A program made the position numbers and the translations under genes. From positions 1 to 64,000 of the forward strand of contig JAICUB010000039.1 of NCBI GenBank assembly GCA_025936045.1: a stretch of 64,000 nt of DNA. The letters run 5' to 3'. A model generated the notes under the pieces. That model saw only the letters and a program-made list of their open reading frames with translations. It was not told where the DNA came from and made no database searches. This document shows, one piece after another, positions 25,527 through 34,020 of the stretch (position 1 is its first letter; each line of letters begins with the position of its first letter). Source of the stretch: Polyangiaceae bacterium (GTDB taxonomy: Bacteria; Myxococcota_A; Polyangia; Polyangiales; Polyangiaceae).

Positions 25527-26789
25527 GTGGAGCCCTTAGGATTGAGCAGCATTCGTGAGCAGGCTGAGCGCGCGAAGAACGCGAAGGCAGGCCTCGCCGC
25601 GCTCGATCGGGCCAAAAAGGACCGCGCGCTCGCAGCGATTGCCGCGGCTCTGCGTGCGCGCGCTCCGGAGATCCAGCGTGAAAACGAGCTGGATTTGGCC
25701 GCCGCGCGCATGGCCGGGCTCGCCCCCGCGCTGATCGACCGCCTGCGGATGGATCAAAAGGCCATCGAGTCGACCGCGCGCGCGGTCGAGCACGTGATGA
25801 CGCTGCCCGATCCGGTCGCGAGCCGCGGCCCGATGCAGCGCATGCCGAGCGGGATCCAGGTCGGCCGGCAGCGGCTGCCCCTCGGTGTCATCGCCATCGT
25901 CTACGAATCGCGGCCGAACGTCACGGTGGACGCTGCGTCGCTCTGTTTGAAGTCGGGCAATACGGCGCTCCTGCGCGGCGGCAAAGAGGCGGCGCACACG
26001 AACCGCATCTTGGGCTCCGTCATCGCTGGAGCGCTGTCCGCGAGCGGCCTGGACCCGGACGCGGTGCAGATCATCCCGCCGGGTGATCGCGACGGTGTGC
26101 GTGAGCTCGTGTCGCTGAGCGGCCTCGTCGATCTCGCGATCCCGCGCGGCGGTGAAGGGCTCATCCGCTTCGTGGTCGAACACGCGCGTGTGCCCGTGGT
26201 GCAGCACTTCCTCGGCGTGTGCCACCTGTTCCTCGACGCGGGCTGCGACGTAGAGATGGCGAAGAACCTCGCGCTCGACGGCAAGGTGCGGCGGCCGGGC
26301 GTGTGTAACGCGCTCGAATGCCTGCTCGTGGACGCCATGGACGCGGCGCGCTTGCTTCCGCCGGTGGCTGGCGCGCTGCTCGCCGAGGGCGTCGAGCTCC
26401 GCGGCGACGCGCGGACTCGGGAGCTCGTTTCTGCCGCGAAGGCCGCGACCGACGAGGATTGGGGCAAGGAATACCTCGCGAAGATCCTCGCCGTGCGCGT
26501 GGTGGACGGCCTCGACGGCGCGCTCGCGCATGTCGGGCGCTACGGCTCGAACCACAGCGAAGCGATCTGCACGGAGACGTTCAGCCACGCCGAACGCTGG
26601 CTCCGTGAAGTGGACGCGAGTTGCGTGCTTGTGAACGCTTCCACACGCTTCAACGACGGCGGTGAGCTCGGCCTCGGCGCCGAGATCGGAATTTCGACGA
26701 CCAAGCTTCACGCTTACGGTCCCATGGGGCTCGAGAGCCTCACGGCCGAAAAGTGGGTGGTCATCGGCGGAGGGCAGATTCGCGGTTGA
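25527..26789 (+). CDS. proA: Gamma-glutamyl phosphate reductase
   Basis: 420 residues, the usual length. It reduces gamma-glutamyl phosphate to glutamate semialdehyde with NADPH in proline synthesis. The aldehyde-dehydrogenase fold shows PLGVIAIVYESRPNVTVDAASLCLKSGN, LRGGKEA, RRPGVCNALE with catalytic Cys260, YGSNHSEAI and NASTRFNDGGELGLGAEIGIST. The GTG at 25527 is the likely start (no better ATG upstream). proB is not in the window. It overlaps rsfS by 4 nt (TTGA), heading a proA-rsfS-rlmH unit. Confidence 0.96.
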   Translation: MEPLGLSSIREQAERAKNAKAGLAALDRAKKDRALAAIAAALRARAPEIQRENELDLAAARMAGLAPALIDRLRMDQKAIESTARAVEHVMTLPDPVASRGPMQRMPSGIQVGRQRLPLGVIAIVYESRPNVTVDAASLCLKSGNTALLRGGKEAAHTNRILGSVIAGALSASGLDPDAVQIIPPGDRDGVRELVSLSGLVDLAIPRGGEGLIRFVVEHARVPVVQHFLGVCHLFLDAGCDVEMAKNLALDGKVRRPGVCNALECLLVDAMDAARLLPPVAGALLAEGVELRGDARTRELVSAAKAATDEDWGKEYLAKILAVRVVDGLDGALAHVGRYGSNHSEAICTETFSHAERWLREVDASCVLVNASTRFNDGGELGLGAEIGISTTKLHAYGPMGLESLTAEKWVVIGGGQIRG

Positions 26790-27232
26790 AAAAGCGAGCC
26801 AAATCCACACGGCGCCCTGCGCGCTCGACCGCTTCCCCGCGCATTCTCGAAAGAGGCGGAACCCCGTCCGACGAAGCCAAGCGCATCGCCATCTTGGCGG
26901 CCCAGGCCGCGCTCGACAAGAAGGCGACTGAAATCGAGATCCTCGATGTCACCGGCAAGGTGGACTACGCGGATTTTCTCGTGCTCATGACCGGTCAGAA
27001 CGACCGGCACGTCGCCGCCATCGCCGACGCCGTCGAGGAACAGCTCGGCAAGCAGGATTTTCGCGCGATTTCCGTGGAGGGACTACCGCGCGGCCAGTGG
27101 GTGCTGATCGACTTCGTCGACGTCGTCGTGCACGTCTTCCAGGAGGATTCGCGGTCGCTCTACGATCTCGACGGCCTCTGGATGGACGCGCGCCGCGTGC
27201 GCGTGAACGAGCCCGCGTCCGGCCGCGCGTGA
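26786..27232 (+). CDS. rsfS: Ribosomal silencing factor RsfS
   Basis: 148 residues from a TTG that overlaps the proA stop. After a basic N-terminal extension (KKRAKSTRRPARS) comes the RsfS core: AAQAALDKKATEIEILDVTG, YADFLVLMTGQNDRHVAAIADAVEE, SVEGLPRGQWVLIDFVDVVVHVFQEDSRSLYDLDGLW. RsfS binds L14 on the 50S subunit and blocks subunit joining in starvation. It is followed with 4-nt overlap by rlmH, its usual neighbour. Confidence 0.95.
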   Translation: MKKRAKSTRRPARSTASPRILERGGTPSDEAKRIAILAAQAALDKKATEIEILDVTGKVDYADFLVLMTGQNDRHVAAIADAVEEQLGKQDFRAISVEGLPRGQWVLIDFVDVVVHVFQEDSRSLYDLDGLWMDARRVRVNEPASGRA

Positions 27233-27657
27233 AGCTCACCGTCGTCGCGGTCGGCAAGATCCGCGAGAAGAGCCTGCGTGCCGTCGCCGACGGCTACCTC
27301 GAGCGCGTGCGGCACTACGCGCGCACGGCGGAGGTCGAGGTCAAGACGGACGCGGAGCTCACGCGCGCGGTGCCGCGCGAAGCGACCGTGATCGCGCTCG
27401 ATCCCGGCGGCGACGCCGTCACGAGCCGCGAGCTCGCCAAGCGGCTCGAACGCTGGAGCGGGCGCGGCAAGGGCGAGCTCGCGTTCGTGCTCGGAGGGGC
27501 GGAGGGCATTCCGGAGCCGCTGCTCGCGTCGGCGCACGCGCGCTTGAGCCTCTCGAGCTTGACCTTGCCGCACCGGCTCGCGCGCGTCGTGCTCTTCGAG
27601 CAACTCTATCGCGCGTTCACGATCATTCGCGGCGAGCCGTACGCGCGCGAGGACTAG
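27229..27657 (+). CDS. rlmH: 23S rRNA (pseudouridine1915-N3)-methyltransferase RlmH
   Basis: 142 residues from a GTG overlapping the rsfS stop (GTGA). SPOUT-fold features: KLTVVAVGKIREK at the N-terminus, VIALDPGGDAVTS, the SAM-binding FVLGGAEGIPEPLL and the C-terminal RVVLFEQLYRAFTIIRGEPYARED. It methylates pseudouridine 1915 in helix 69. The usual end of this family is PYHR; here it is PYAR, so the His is lost while Tyr and Arg remain. It is slightly shorter than the common 155 residues. Confidence 0.93.
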   Translation: MKLTVVAVGKIREKSLRAVADGYLERVRHYARTAEVEVKTDAELTRAVPREATVIALDPGGDAVTSRELAKRLERWSGRGKGELAFVLGGAEGIPEPLLASAHARLSLSSLTLPHRLARVVLFEQLYRAFTIIRGEPYARED

Positions 27658-27679
27658 CGTCGTCGCGTTTGCGCGCGTC

Positions 27680-28516
27680 CTATGCCGTCGAACCGTCGGC
27701 CGGCGGCTCGTCCAGTCGGCTCTTCTTTTTGCCGAAGATCCACGCGACGCCAATCGACAAGATGTAAAGCCCGGCGAGCGGGATTGCGAGAAGCAGCTGG
27801 CTCATCACGTCGGGCGGCGTGATGACGGCCGCCACGATGAAGTCGACGACCAAGAAGTACCTGAAGAACTTGATCAGGTGCTTGTAAGTGATGATCCCGG
27901 CGACCGAGAGGAAGAACGCGAGGATCGGGAGCTCCGCGGCGCCGCCGAACGCGAGTCCCATGCGCGTGATGAACTCGAGGTAGTCGCTGATCATCACGGT
28001 CGGCCGCACTTCGAGCCCGCCGACCTGATCGCCCATGTTCAAGAGGAACTGAAAGGCGAGCGGGAACGCCACTCTCCACGCGAAATAGCCGCCCCCGGCG
28101 AACAGAGCACACGAGCAGACCACGAACGGCGCGGCGTAGCGCTTCTCCTTCGAGTAAAGGCCGGGCGCGACGAACGACCAAATCTGCCAGAGGATGAAGG
28201 GGAGCGAGAAGACGAAGCCCGCGATCGCGGCGATGCGCACGTACGCGAGAAACAGCGACGCCGGCGCCGGGAAGTGGAGCGCCGCCTTGTCCGGGTGGTG
28301 CCCCTTGTTCCAAGCGTCGACGAACGGGATCGTGATGACCTCGAGCAGCTCCTTGCGCTTCGTCCATGCGAGGCCGCCGCCTATCACGAAGGCGACGATC
28401 ATCTTCACCAAGCGTCCGCGGAGCTCGTCGAGGTGCTCCCAGAGCGTCATGCCCTGTTCTTGCTGTTGCTCTTCGGGCACGTTCGGGTTCTTGTCCTGCG
28501 CGGGCAGCTTGCTCAT
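27680..28516 (-). CDS. tatC: Twin-arginine translocase subunit TatC
   Basis: 278 residues from ATG with six hydrophobic membrane segments. MTLWEHLDELRGRLVKM is the conserved N-terminal substrate-binding region (EHLxELR); FSLPFILWQIWSFVAPGLYSKEKRY and AAVITPPDVMSQLLLAIPLAGLY are TatC signatures. TatC recognises the twin-arginine signal and forms the receptor complex with TatB. The ATG overlaps the tatB stop by 4 nt. A Lys/Arg-rich tail (FGKKKSRLDE) ends the protein. Confidence 0.96.
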   Translation of the reverse strand: MSKLPAQDKNPNVPEEQQQEQGMTLWEHLDELRGRLVKMIVAFVIGGGLAWTKRKELLEVITIPFVDAWNKGHHPDKAALHFPAPASLFLAYVRIAAIAGFVFSLPFILWQIWSFVAPGLYSKEKRYAAPFVVCSCALFAGGGYFAWRVAFPLAFQFLLNMGDQVGGLEVRPTVMISDYLEFITRMGLAFGGAAELPILAFFLSVAGIITYKHLIKFFRYFLVVDFIVAAVITPPDVMSQLLLAIPLAGLYILSIGVAWIFGKKKSRLDEPPADGSTA

Positions 28517-28977
28517 GAGGGCGCGTTCGCCTTGGCGCTGTCGTCCGCGGGCGCGGGCTCGGGAGCGGGATTGGCGGCAGTGGGCGCGGGGTCGTCGTCG
28601 TTCGCCGTGAGATCGTCGGGCAGCGCGCCCTTCGAGTCGGGGCCCTCCGGTGGGTACTCGCGCGCCACGTCCATGTCGAGGACGGCGTAAGGATCCTCGG
28701 GTGGGGAGGGAATGCGAATCGGAGCGGGTGCCGGAGCAGGCCCGGGGAAGCCGCCGCCGCGCATCAGCCCGCGGAGCTCGTTCAGGCCGCCGTGGAGCCC
28801 TTCGGCCCGCAAGAGCTCGTCGATGCCCGTCTGCTGCCGAACATCGGTCGTCATCTTGCGCAGCTTGCGAATCCACTTGGCGAGGTCGCGCAAGAGGCCC
28901 GGCAGGCGCTTCGGGCCCACGGCGATCAGCGTGACCATGCCGATCAGGACGACTTCGCTGAACGAGAATCCGAACAC
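28513..28977 (-). CDS. tatB: Twin-arginine translocase subunit TatB/TatA-like
   Basis: 154 residues, GTG start. MFGFSFSEVVLIGMVTLIAVGPKRLPGLLRDLAKWIRKLRKM: a short N-terminal membrane helix preceded by the conserved Glu8, the G-P hinge and then an amphipathic helix, as in TatA/B. It pairs with tatC and carries a long Pro/Ala/Asp-rich tail, which favours the TatB role. No second tatA gene is seen in the window. Confidence 0.92.
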   Translation of the reverse strand: MFGFSFSEVVLIGMVTLIAVGPKRLPGLLRDLAKWIRKLRKMTTDVRQQTGIDELLRAEGLHGGLNELRGLMRGGGFPGPAPAPAPIRIPSPPEDPYAVLDMDVAREYPPEGPDSKGALPDDLTANDDDPAPTAANPAPEPAPADDSAKANAPS

Positions 28978-29035
28978 GCGCGCACCGTACGATCCCCCGT
29001 GCCACGCGGCAATCCGCGCCAGGCACGGGCGTGAG

Positions 29036-30175
29036 CTACTTGGTCAGGCTCCGGGCGATGACGAGGCGCTGGATCTGGCTCGTGCCCTCGTAGATCTGCA
29101 GCACCTTCGCGTCGCGCATCAGCTTTTCGACTGGGTAATCACGGACGTAGCCGTTGCCGCCGAAGACTTGCACGGCGTCCACGGCCGTTTGCATGGCGCG
29201 GTCCGCGCCGAACGCCTTCGCGTAGCTCGATACGATGGGGTCCCTCACGCCGTGATCGAGGTTCCAGGCGGCTTTCTGGTAGAGCAGGCGCGTCGCCTCG
29301 GTGCCGATGGCCATTTCCGCGAGCATGGCCTGCACGAGCTGATGCTCGGCGATGGGCACGCCGAACGTCTTCCGTTCCTTCGCGTACGCGATGCACTCGT
29401 CGAGGCAGCGCTGCATGAGCCCGGTCGCCATCGCGCCGATGTCGGGGCGCGTCTGGTTGAACGTCTCCATCGCGAGCTTGAAGCCTTCACCCTCCGGCGC
29501 GATGAGGTTCTGTTTCGGAACCTTCACGTCCTCGAAGTGGACGGCCGCGGTGTCGCTCGCGCGCTGGCCGAGCTTGTCCTCGTGCTTGCCGACCTTGAGC
29601 CCCGGCGTGTCGCGATCGACGATGAACGCGGCGATGCCCTTGTGCCGCTTCGCCGGATCGCTCGTCGCGAAGACGACATAGAAGCTCGCGAGGCTCGCGT
29701 TCGTGATCCAGCATTTTTCGCCGTTCAAAACGAACTCGTCGCCGACGGCGCGGAACGTCGTCTTGAGACCGGCTACGTCGCTGCCGCCGCTCGGCTCCGT
29801 CGTGCAATAGCTCGCGAAGAGCGGCTCGGACGTGAGCATGCCGAGGTACTTCTTCTTCTGCTCGGCGTTGCCGCCGAGCCGGATCGGCGTGAGAGCGAGC
29901 GTGTTCGCGAGCAGGCTCGTCTGGATGCCGGTACAGCCCCAGGCGAGCTCCTCCGCGATGAGCGCGTTGTCCATCTCGTCCAGACCCGCGCCGCCGTACT
30001 CCGGTTCCACCGTGGCGTTCACGAGGCCGAGCTCGTGAGCGGCCACGAACACGTCGCGCGGAAAGCGCGCTTCGCGGTCGCATTCGGCGGCGACAGGGGC
30101 GATGCGCTCGCGCGAAAAGCGCCGCGCGGTCTCGGTCAGCGCTTTTTGCTCGTCGGACAGCGAGAAATCCAGCAT
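29036..30175 (-). CDS. Acyl-CoA dehydrogenase
   Basis: 379 residues, ATG start. Standard ACAD fold: LDFSLSDEQKALTETARRFSRERIAP, YCTTEPSGGSDVAGLKT (FAD/substrate loop), EKCWITNASLASFYVVFA, RQAFGVPI-like KTFGVPIAEHQLVQ, RDYPVEKLMRDAKVLQIYEGTSQIQR where the Glu of YEGT is the catalytic base. It oxidises an acyl-CoA to 2-enoyl-CoA with FAD; short- or medium-chain specificity is not clear. It lies 5 bp downstream of the small membrane protein in the cytochrome c maturation operon, which may be coincidental read-through. Confidence 0.95.
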   Translation of the reverse strand: MLDFSLSDEQKALTETARRFSRERIAPVAAECDREARFPRDVFVAAHELGLVNATVEPEYGGAGLDEMDNALIAEELAWGCTGIQTSLLANTLALTPIRLGGNAEQKKKYLGMLTSEPLFASYCTTEPSGGSDVAGLKTTFRAVGDEFVLNGEKCWITNASLASFYVVFATSDPAKRHKGIAAFIVDRDTPGLKVGKHEDKLGQRASDTAAVHFEDVKVPKQNLIAPEGEGFKLAMETFNQTRPDIGAMATGLMQRCLDECIAYAKERKTFGVPIAEHQLVQAMLAEMAIGTEATRLLYQKAAWNLDHGVRDPIVSSYAKAFGADRAMQTAVDAVQVFGGNGYVRDYPVEKLMRDAKVLQIYEGTSQIQRLVIARSLTK

Positions 30176-30180
30176 GGGGT

Positions 30181-30306
30181 CTACTCCTTGATGCGCTTTT
30201 TGGCGCGCCGAACCTCGGCGCGCGCCGCCTTCGCTCCGAGCATGTAGCCGATGGTGAGCGCGATCATCGCGACACCCGGAATGTAAATGATGTGCTCGAT
30301 CGTCAC
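30181..30306 (-). CDS. 41-residue membrane microprotein in the ccm operon
   Basis: GTG start overlapping the ccmD stop by 4 nt (GTGA). The peptide is a single membrane helix (IIYIPGVAMIALTIGYMLGA) followed by a basic amphipathic tail (KAARAEVRRAKKRIKE). It is too small for an enzyme and looks like a small accessory subunit of the haem export or assembly machinery. It could also be part of an unannotated reading frame, but the coupling and good helix make it credible. Confidence 0.65.
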   Translation of the reverse strand: MTIEHIIYIPGVAMIALTIGYMLGAKAARAEVRRAKKRIKE

Positions 30307-30527
30307 GCGCCGGGGGCCTTCCCGGAAAGCTGGCGCTCGAGCTCGGACAAGCGCGTCTCGAGCTTCTTCTGCCGGCGCCAGCCGAGCCCGAGGAAGCCGA
30401 GCAAGAGGACCCACATCACGATGTAGGCGACGACGAGCAGCGTTCCGGCGCTGGTCGTTTCGGCGCCGCCTTCGACGGGGACGAACTCCGTGGAACGCGA
30501 GCTCGGCGCCGTGGTCTGTGCGGTCAC
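30303..30527 (-). CDS. ccmD: CcmD-like haem exporter accessory protein
   Basis: 74 residues. A single membrane helix LLVVAYIVMWVLLLGFLGLGW followed by RRQKKLETRLSELERQ, the CcmD pattern of one helix plus a short basic coiled-coil tail. CcmD stabilises CcmC-haem-CcmE in cytochrome c maturation. It overlaps both neighbours by 4 nt. Confidence 0.82.
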   Translation of the reverse strand: MTAQTTAPSSRSTEFVPVEGGAETTSAGTLLVVAYIVMWVLLLGFLGLGWRRQKKLETRLSELERQLSGKAPGA

Positions 30528-31234
30528 GCGCTTTCTCCGAGGCCGGCTGCGGCCGCTTGCTCTTCCACGGCGGAAAGCCGGGACTCCGCGAGCGCGACGC
30601 GCGCGCGCACCCAGAGGAGCAACACGGAGAGCAGCGTCATCGCGAGAAAGCCGAGCAGGAGCGCCCGCGTCATGTCCGGGTGATGCAAGCCGCCACCGCC
30701 CTTGGTGATGACCGTCGGATGATTTCCGCCCCAGAGCTGCACCGCGTAGTGGATCACCGGCAGCATCGTCGTGCCGAGAATGGTGAAGCCCGCAGCGAAG
30801 CGCCGCTCGGCCTCCCCGCTGCCGCCGAAGTTACGTAGCACCACGATCGCCGAGTACAGAAGGACGGTGAGAAGGAGCGAGGTGAGGCGAGGATCGAACG
30901 TCCAGTACACGCCCCACGCTTTCTTCGCCCAGAGCGGGCCGCTCGTCATCACGAGCAGGCCGAAGCACGTGGCGCACTCGACGCCCGCTTTCGCCCACGC
31001 GTCCCGCACCTCGGTCTGCCGCACCAGGTACGCGGCGCTCGCCAAGAACCCGACGCCGCCGCACAGGTACATGGCGTACGCGGAGGGGACGTGAAAATAG
31101 AAGATCTTCTGAGCGAGCCCCCCCGCTGGGAGCTGCGCGGCGGGCACCTTCAAGAAGACGAACGCGATCTCGATCGCGAAGACGACGACCGTCGCCGCGA
31201 GGAGCCCCCCAAAAATTCGGTCGCTTCGGGTCAT
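30524..31234 (-). CDS. ccmC: Haem exporter protein CcmC
   Basis: 236 residues with six predicted membrane helices. FHVPSAYAMY carries the first periplasmic His and VIHYAVQLWGGNHP the second; the tryptophan-rich haem loop reads WGVYWTFDPRLTS, a changed version of the WGxWWxWDxR consensus. CcmC loads haem onto CcmE. The genes upstream and downstream fit a short ccmC-ccmD operon; ccmA, ccmB and ccmE are not in the window. Confidence 0.92.
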   Translation of the reverse strand: MTRSDRIFGGLLAATVVVFAIEIAFVFLKVPAAQLPAGGLAQKIFYFHVPSAYAMYLCGGVGFLASAAYLVRQTEVRDAWAKAGVECATCFGLLVMTSGPLWAKKAWGVYWTFDPRLTSLLLTVLLYSAIVVLRNFGGSGEAERRFAAGFTILGTTMLPVIHYAVQLWGGNHPTVITKGGGGLHHPDMTRALLLGFLAMTLLSVLLLWVRARVALAESRLSAVEEQAAAAGLGESA

Positions 31235-31270
31235 GTGTGGTGCTCACGCTAGCTGTGAAAATCGGCGCTT

Positions 31271-31720
31271 TCAACGCTGCTTGGCTGGTGCGCGGGTCCT
31301 GCGACTCGCTTTGGGTCGGTCCGCGACGCGAATCACGCAGCGCAGCCCCGACCAGGTGTCGTCCACGGCGCAGACTTTGTTGTCGACCAGCCCCGCCGCC
31401 AAGGCGACGCCCCGGACGGTATTTTCCGTGACGTCCGTCGCGACGCCGGACGCCTGCTTGGGCCACGCGACCCAAAGCCCACCGTTCGGCTGCAGCCGCT
31501 TCGCCGTGGGCACGAAGCGCCGCGCGAGCTCCCGCTCGGCCATCGCGAACAGAACAATCACGTCGAACGGCTTCTTCCCGGCGAGCGAGCGTTCGACGCT
31601 CACGTCGGCCGGGAGAGCGAGCACGCTCCCGAAGCCCGCAGGGGCATCGAGCAGCGCGACACGATGGCCCCCTTTGATTCCGAGCTTCTGTGCGAGCGGC
31701 GTGCCCGAGTAGCCGGCCAT
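31271..31720 (-). CDS. DUF3052 domain protein
   Basis: 149 residues from ATG (MAGYSGTPLAQKLGIKGG), an N-terminus very typical of DUF3052. AGFGSVLALP, DVIVLFAMAERELARRF and GLWVAWPKQAS follow the domain. DUF3052 proteins are small cytoplasmic proteins of unknown function, often near metabolic genes. It sits 37 bp upstream of ccmC in the same direction. The C-terminal RRTRAPAKQR is basic. The family call is good; function unknown. Confidence 0.88.
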   Translation of the reverse strand: MAGYSGTPLAQKLGIKGGHRVALLDAPAGFGSVLALPADVSVERSLAGKKPFDVIVLFAMAERELARRFVPTAKRLQPNGGLWVAWPKQASGVATDVTENTVRGVALAAGLVDNKVCAVDDTWSGLRCVIRVADRPKASRRTRAPAKQR

Positions 31721-31745
31721 GCGCCTGCAGGCTACCACGCTGCGG

Positions 31746-33206
31746 TCAGACGTCGCAGCTCGAGAGGGCGAGCAGGGCGGCGACGCGCGCACGCAGCACT
31801 TGAAACTGCTTGACGATGAGGTCGAGCTCCGCCTGGCGCGCCTTGCTCGCCGTGTCGACCAAATCGAAGCTCGTGCCGCTCCCGTTCACGAATGCGACAC
31901 GCGCGAGCCGTGCCGTCTCGGCGGCGATGTCGCGCCCTTTCGCGCTCACGCCGAGGTTCGTTTCCGCGACCGTCACCGCCCGCAGGGCTTGCGTCACCTG
32001 GAGCTGCGCGCGACGCGTCTTGTCGGTGAGCGTCTCTTGCGCGATGCGCACGTTCGCCTTCGCTTCGTCGTGCTGCCCGTAACGGAGGCCGCCGTCGTAG
32101 AGCGTCCAGTTGAGGGTCGCGCCGATCGTCCACGAGACGTGGTCGCCGTTCGCGAGCGTGCCGTTCGAGTAGGTGAGCTGGGACACCGCGTCGAGCGTCG
32201 GCCAGAACGCCCAATCGATGCTGCCCGGCCCGCGTTCGGCCACGTGCAGAGCAGCCGCCGCGGCGCGCACGTCGGAGCGCTTCCGAATGTCGGACTCCTG
32301 GCGGCAGCTCGCGCGTGCGTCGTTCGTCAGGGCGTCGAGATGGATGTCTTCGGTGACGCCCCAACCTTCGGGCGACCCGAGCGCGAGCCCCAGCGCTTCG
32401 CGCGCCTCCAGCATGTTCTCGTCCGCGGCGACCACTTGTGAACGCGCCGTCTGCACGTCGCCTTCGGCGCGGAGGACGTCGAGCGCGCTCGAGGCGCCGA
32501 GCGACGAGCGGCGGCGAGTTAGATCGAGCGTCGAAAGAGAGCTCTTCAAGTTGACGCGCGTGCTCTCGGCGAGGTGCTCGGCGGTCACGGCGTTCACGAT
32601 GGTGTCGGCGACGGCGGCGATGACCTCGCGCTCGACCTCCTTCGTGTTGAGCTTCTCGGTCTCGATCGCGTCCTCCGCGGTGCCCCGGTCGTACCAAACC
32701 TTCGGATAGAAGACGGGCACGCGCAGCAGTAAGCCTGCGCCGAGGCCGGGATTGGGATCGGGCAGCCGGGTGCTCGTCGGGGCCACGCTGAACGTTTGGT
32801 TGCCCGCGGCGTCCGTGCCCGTGACGACGTTGGGCGTTCCGGCCACTCGGTGCGTCAGGAGCTCTTCACGAATGAAGGTGCTGCCGAGCGCGGTGCTGAG
32901 CTGCGGCAGCGCTGCCGAGAGCGCTTCGCGCGAGCGCGCGCGGGCGACGTCGACTTGTGCAAGCTGCACGCGAAGCTGCGTGGAGCGGCTCCGCAAGAGC
33001 TCGAGCGCTTCATGCCACGACGTGACGAGGTGCGTCGGCGCGGGCGGCGGCGCGAGCATCGCGTCCTCGATATTCGGCAGCGTCGGCTCGGCGGGCGCGG
33101 TCGCTCGAGCGGTGCTCGGAGCAGGGGCGGGGGCGGGCGCTTGTGCCGAAGCGAGGGGGCTCAGCGCGAACGTCGCGAGCCATAAGGGCAAGACGGCCTT
33201 CTTCAT
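31746..33206 (-). CDS. TolC-like outer membrane efflux protein
   Basis: 486 residues from the ATG giving MKKAVLPLWLATFALSPLASAQ, a Sec signal peptide; the mature region starts Pro/Ala-rich. Paired long helical segments (SWHEALELLRSRSTQLRVQLAQVDVARARSREAL, NLGVSAKGRDIAAETARLARVAFVNGSGTSFDLVDT) and beta-barrel strands give two OEP repeats. It forms a trimeric outer-membrane channel for export. No inner-membrane pump or adaptor gene is adjacent, so the partner is elsewhere. Confidence 0.9.
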   Translation of the reverse strand: MKKAVLPLWLATFALSPLASAQAPAPAPAPSTARATAPAEPTLPNIEDAMLAPPPAPTHLVTSWHEALELLRSRSTQLRVQLAQVDVARARSREALSAALPQLSTALGSTFIREELLTHRVAGTPNVVTGTDAAGNQTFSVAPTSTRLPDPNPGLGAGLLLRVPVFYPKVWYDRGTAEDAIETEKLNTKEVEREVIAAVADTIVNAVTAEHLAESTRVNLKSSLSTLDLTRRRSSLGASSALDVLRAEGDVQTARSQVVAADENMLEAREALGLALGSPEGWGVTEDIHLDALTNDARASCRQESDIRKRSDVRAAAAALHVAERGPGSIDWAFWPTLDAVSQLTYSNGTLANGDHVSWTIGATLNWTLYDGGLRYGQHDEAKANVRIAQETLTDKTRRAQLQVTQALRAVTVAETNLGVSAKGRDIAAETARLARVAFVNGSGTSFDLVDTASKARQAELDLIVKQFQVLRARVAALLALSSCDV

Positions 33207-33294
33207 GCCCAATCGATAGTTCCGTCGAGCCCGACCGCAAAGTCCCCGCGGCACGTGCGAGCGTTGATTTCGGCTGCTGCGCGGGTGAGGACCG

Positions 33295-33888
33295 CTACTC
33301 GTGCGTTGCGGCCGGCGCCTTGAGCCAGCTCTCCACGCGTGACTCCGCCTCGGCGCGCGACCACCCGAGCGCGCGCTCGAGGAGTTGAACGGCTCTGGCC
33401 GTCTGGCCGGCGCGCGTCAATGCATGGGCTTCCGACGTAACAATAGCGGGCTCGGACGGCCGTACCCTACGGGCGGCCGCCAAATGCCGCAGCGCTTCAC
33501 GCGGCCGGTCGAACGCGATGTCGAGCAGGTGGCCGAGGTTATGCCGGTAAGCGGGGTGCTCCGGCTCGAGCTCGACGGCGCGCTCGTAGGCGCGGCGCGC
33601 GGCTCGGAAATGGCCGAGCAGACTATGCGCGATGCCGAGCACCCCGAACGCGCGCGGCTCGGGGCCCTCCTCCTTCAACACGTCGAGAGCGAGGCGCGCA
33701 GCTCGGAACGGCTCATCCCCGACGATGAGCTCGGAGAGCTCGAGCTTCGCGAAGCTCTGCTCCGGGGAGCCCGGGGTGGCGGTCGCGATCAGCCGCTTCA
33801 GCATCGCGAGCAGATCTCGCTTCGGCAAGCCGCGCGAGATGGCCCAGCTCACGTCCGAAACCATTCGTTCGACGGCGCTCCGGGGCAT
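33295..33888 (-). CDS. Small TPR protein
   Basis: 197 residues, ATG start. At least three TPR units: AFGVLGIAHSLLGHFRAARRAYERAVELEP, AYRHNLGHLLDIAFDRPREALRHLAAARRVRP and VTSEAHALTRAGQTARAVQLLERAL. The N-terminal 75 residues are helical without a known motif. No signal peptide. It is probably an adaptor. It is the first gene on the minus strand after a 132-bp gap from the RNA helicase. Confidence 0.8.
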   Translation of the reverse strand: MPRSAVERMVSDVSWAISRGLPKRDLLAMLKRLIATATPGSPEQSFAKLELSELIVGDEPFRAARLALDVLKEEGPEPRAFGVLGIAHSLLGHFRAARRAYERAVELEPEHPAYRHNLGHLLDIAFDRPREALRHLAAARRVRPSEPAIVTSEAHALTRAGQTARAVQLLERALGWSRAEAESRVESWLKAPAATHE

Positions 33889-34020
33889 GCTTCATCTTCA
33901 GTTAGCCGTTCTCACCCGAGCACGCAACGGCTCGCTCGTCCGTTTTTTCATGCCAAGCGCGCGCTCGCCCGTGCTCACGCTTGCGCGCACCGGAGCACGA
34001 GCTTCGCGGGCTCTTTCGTG

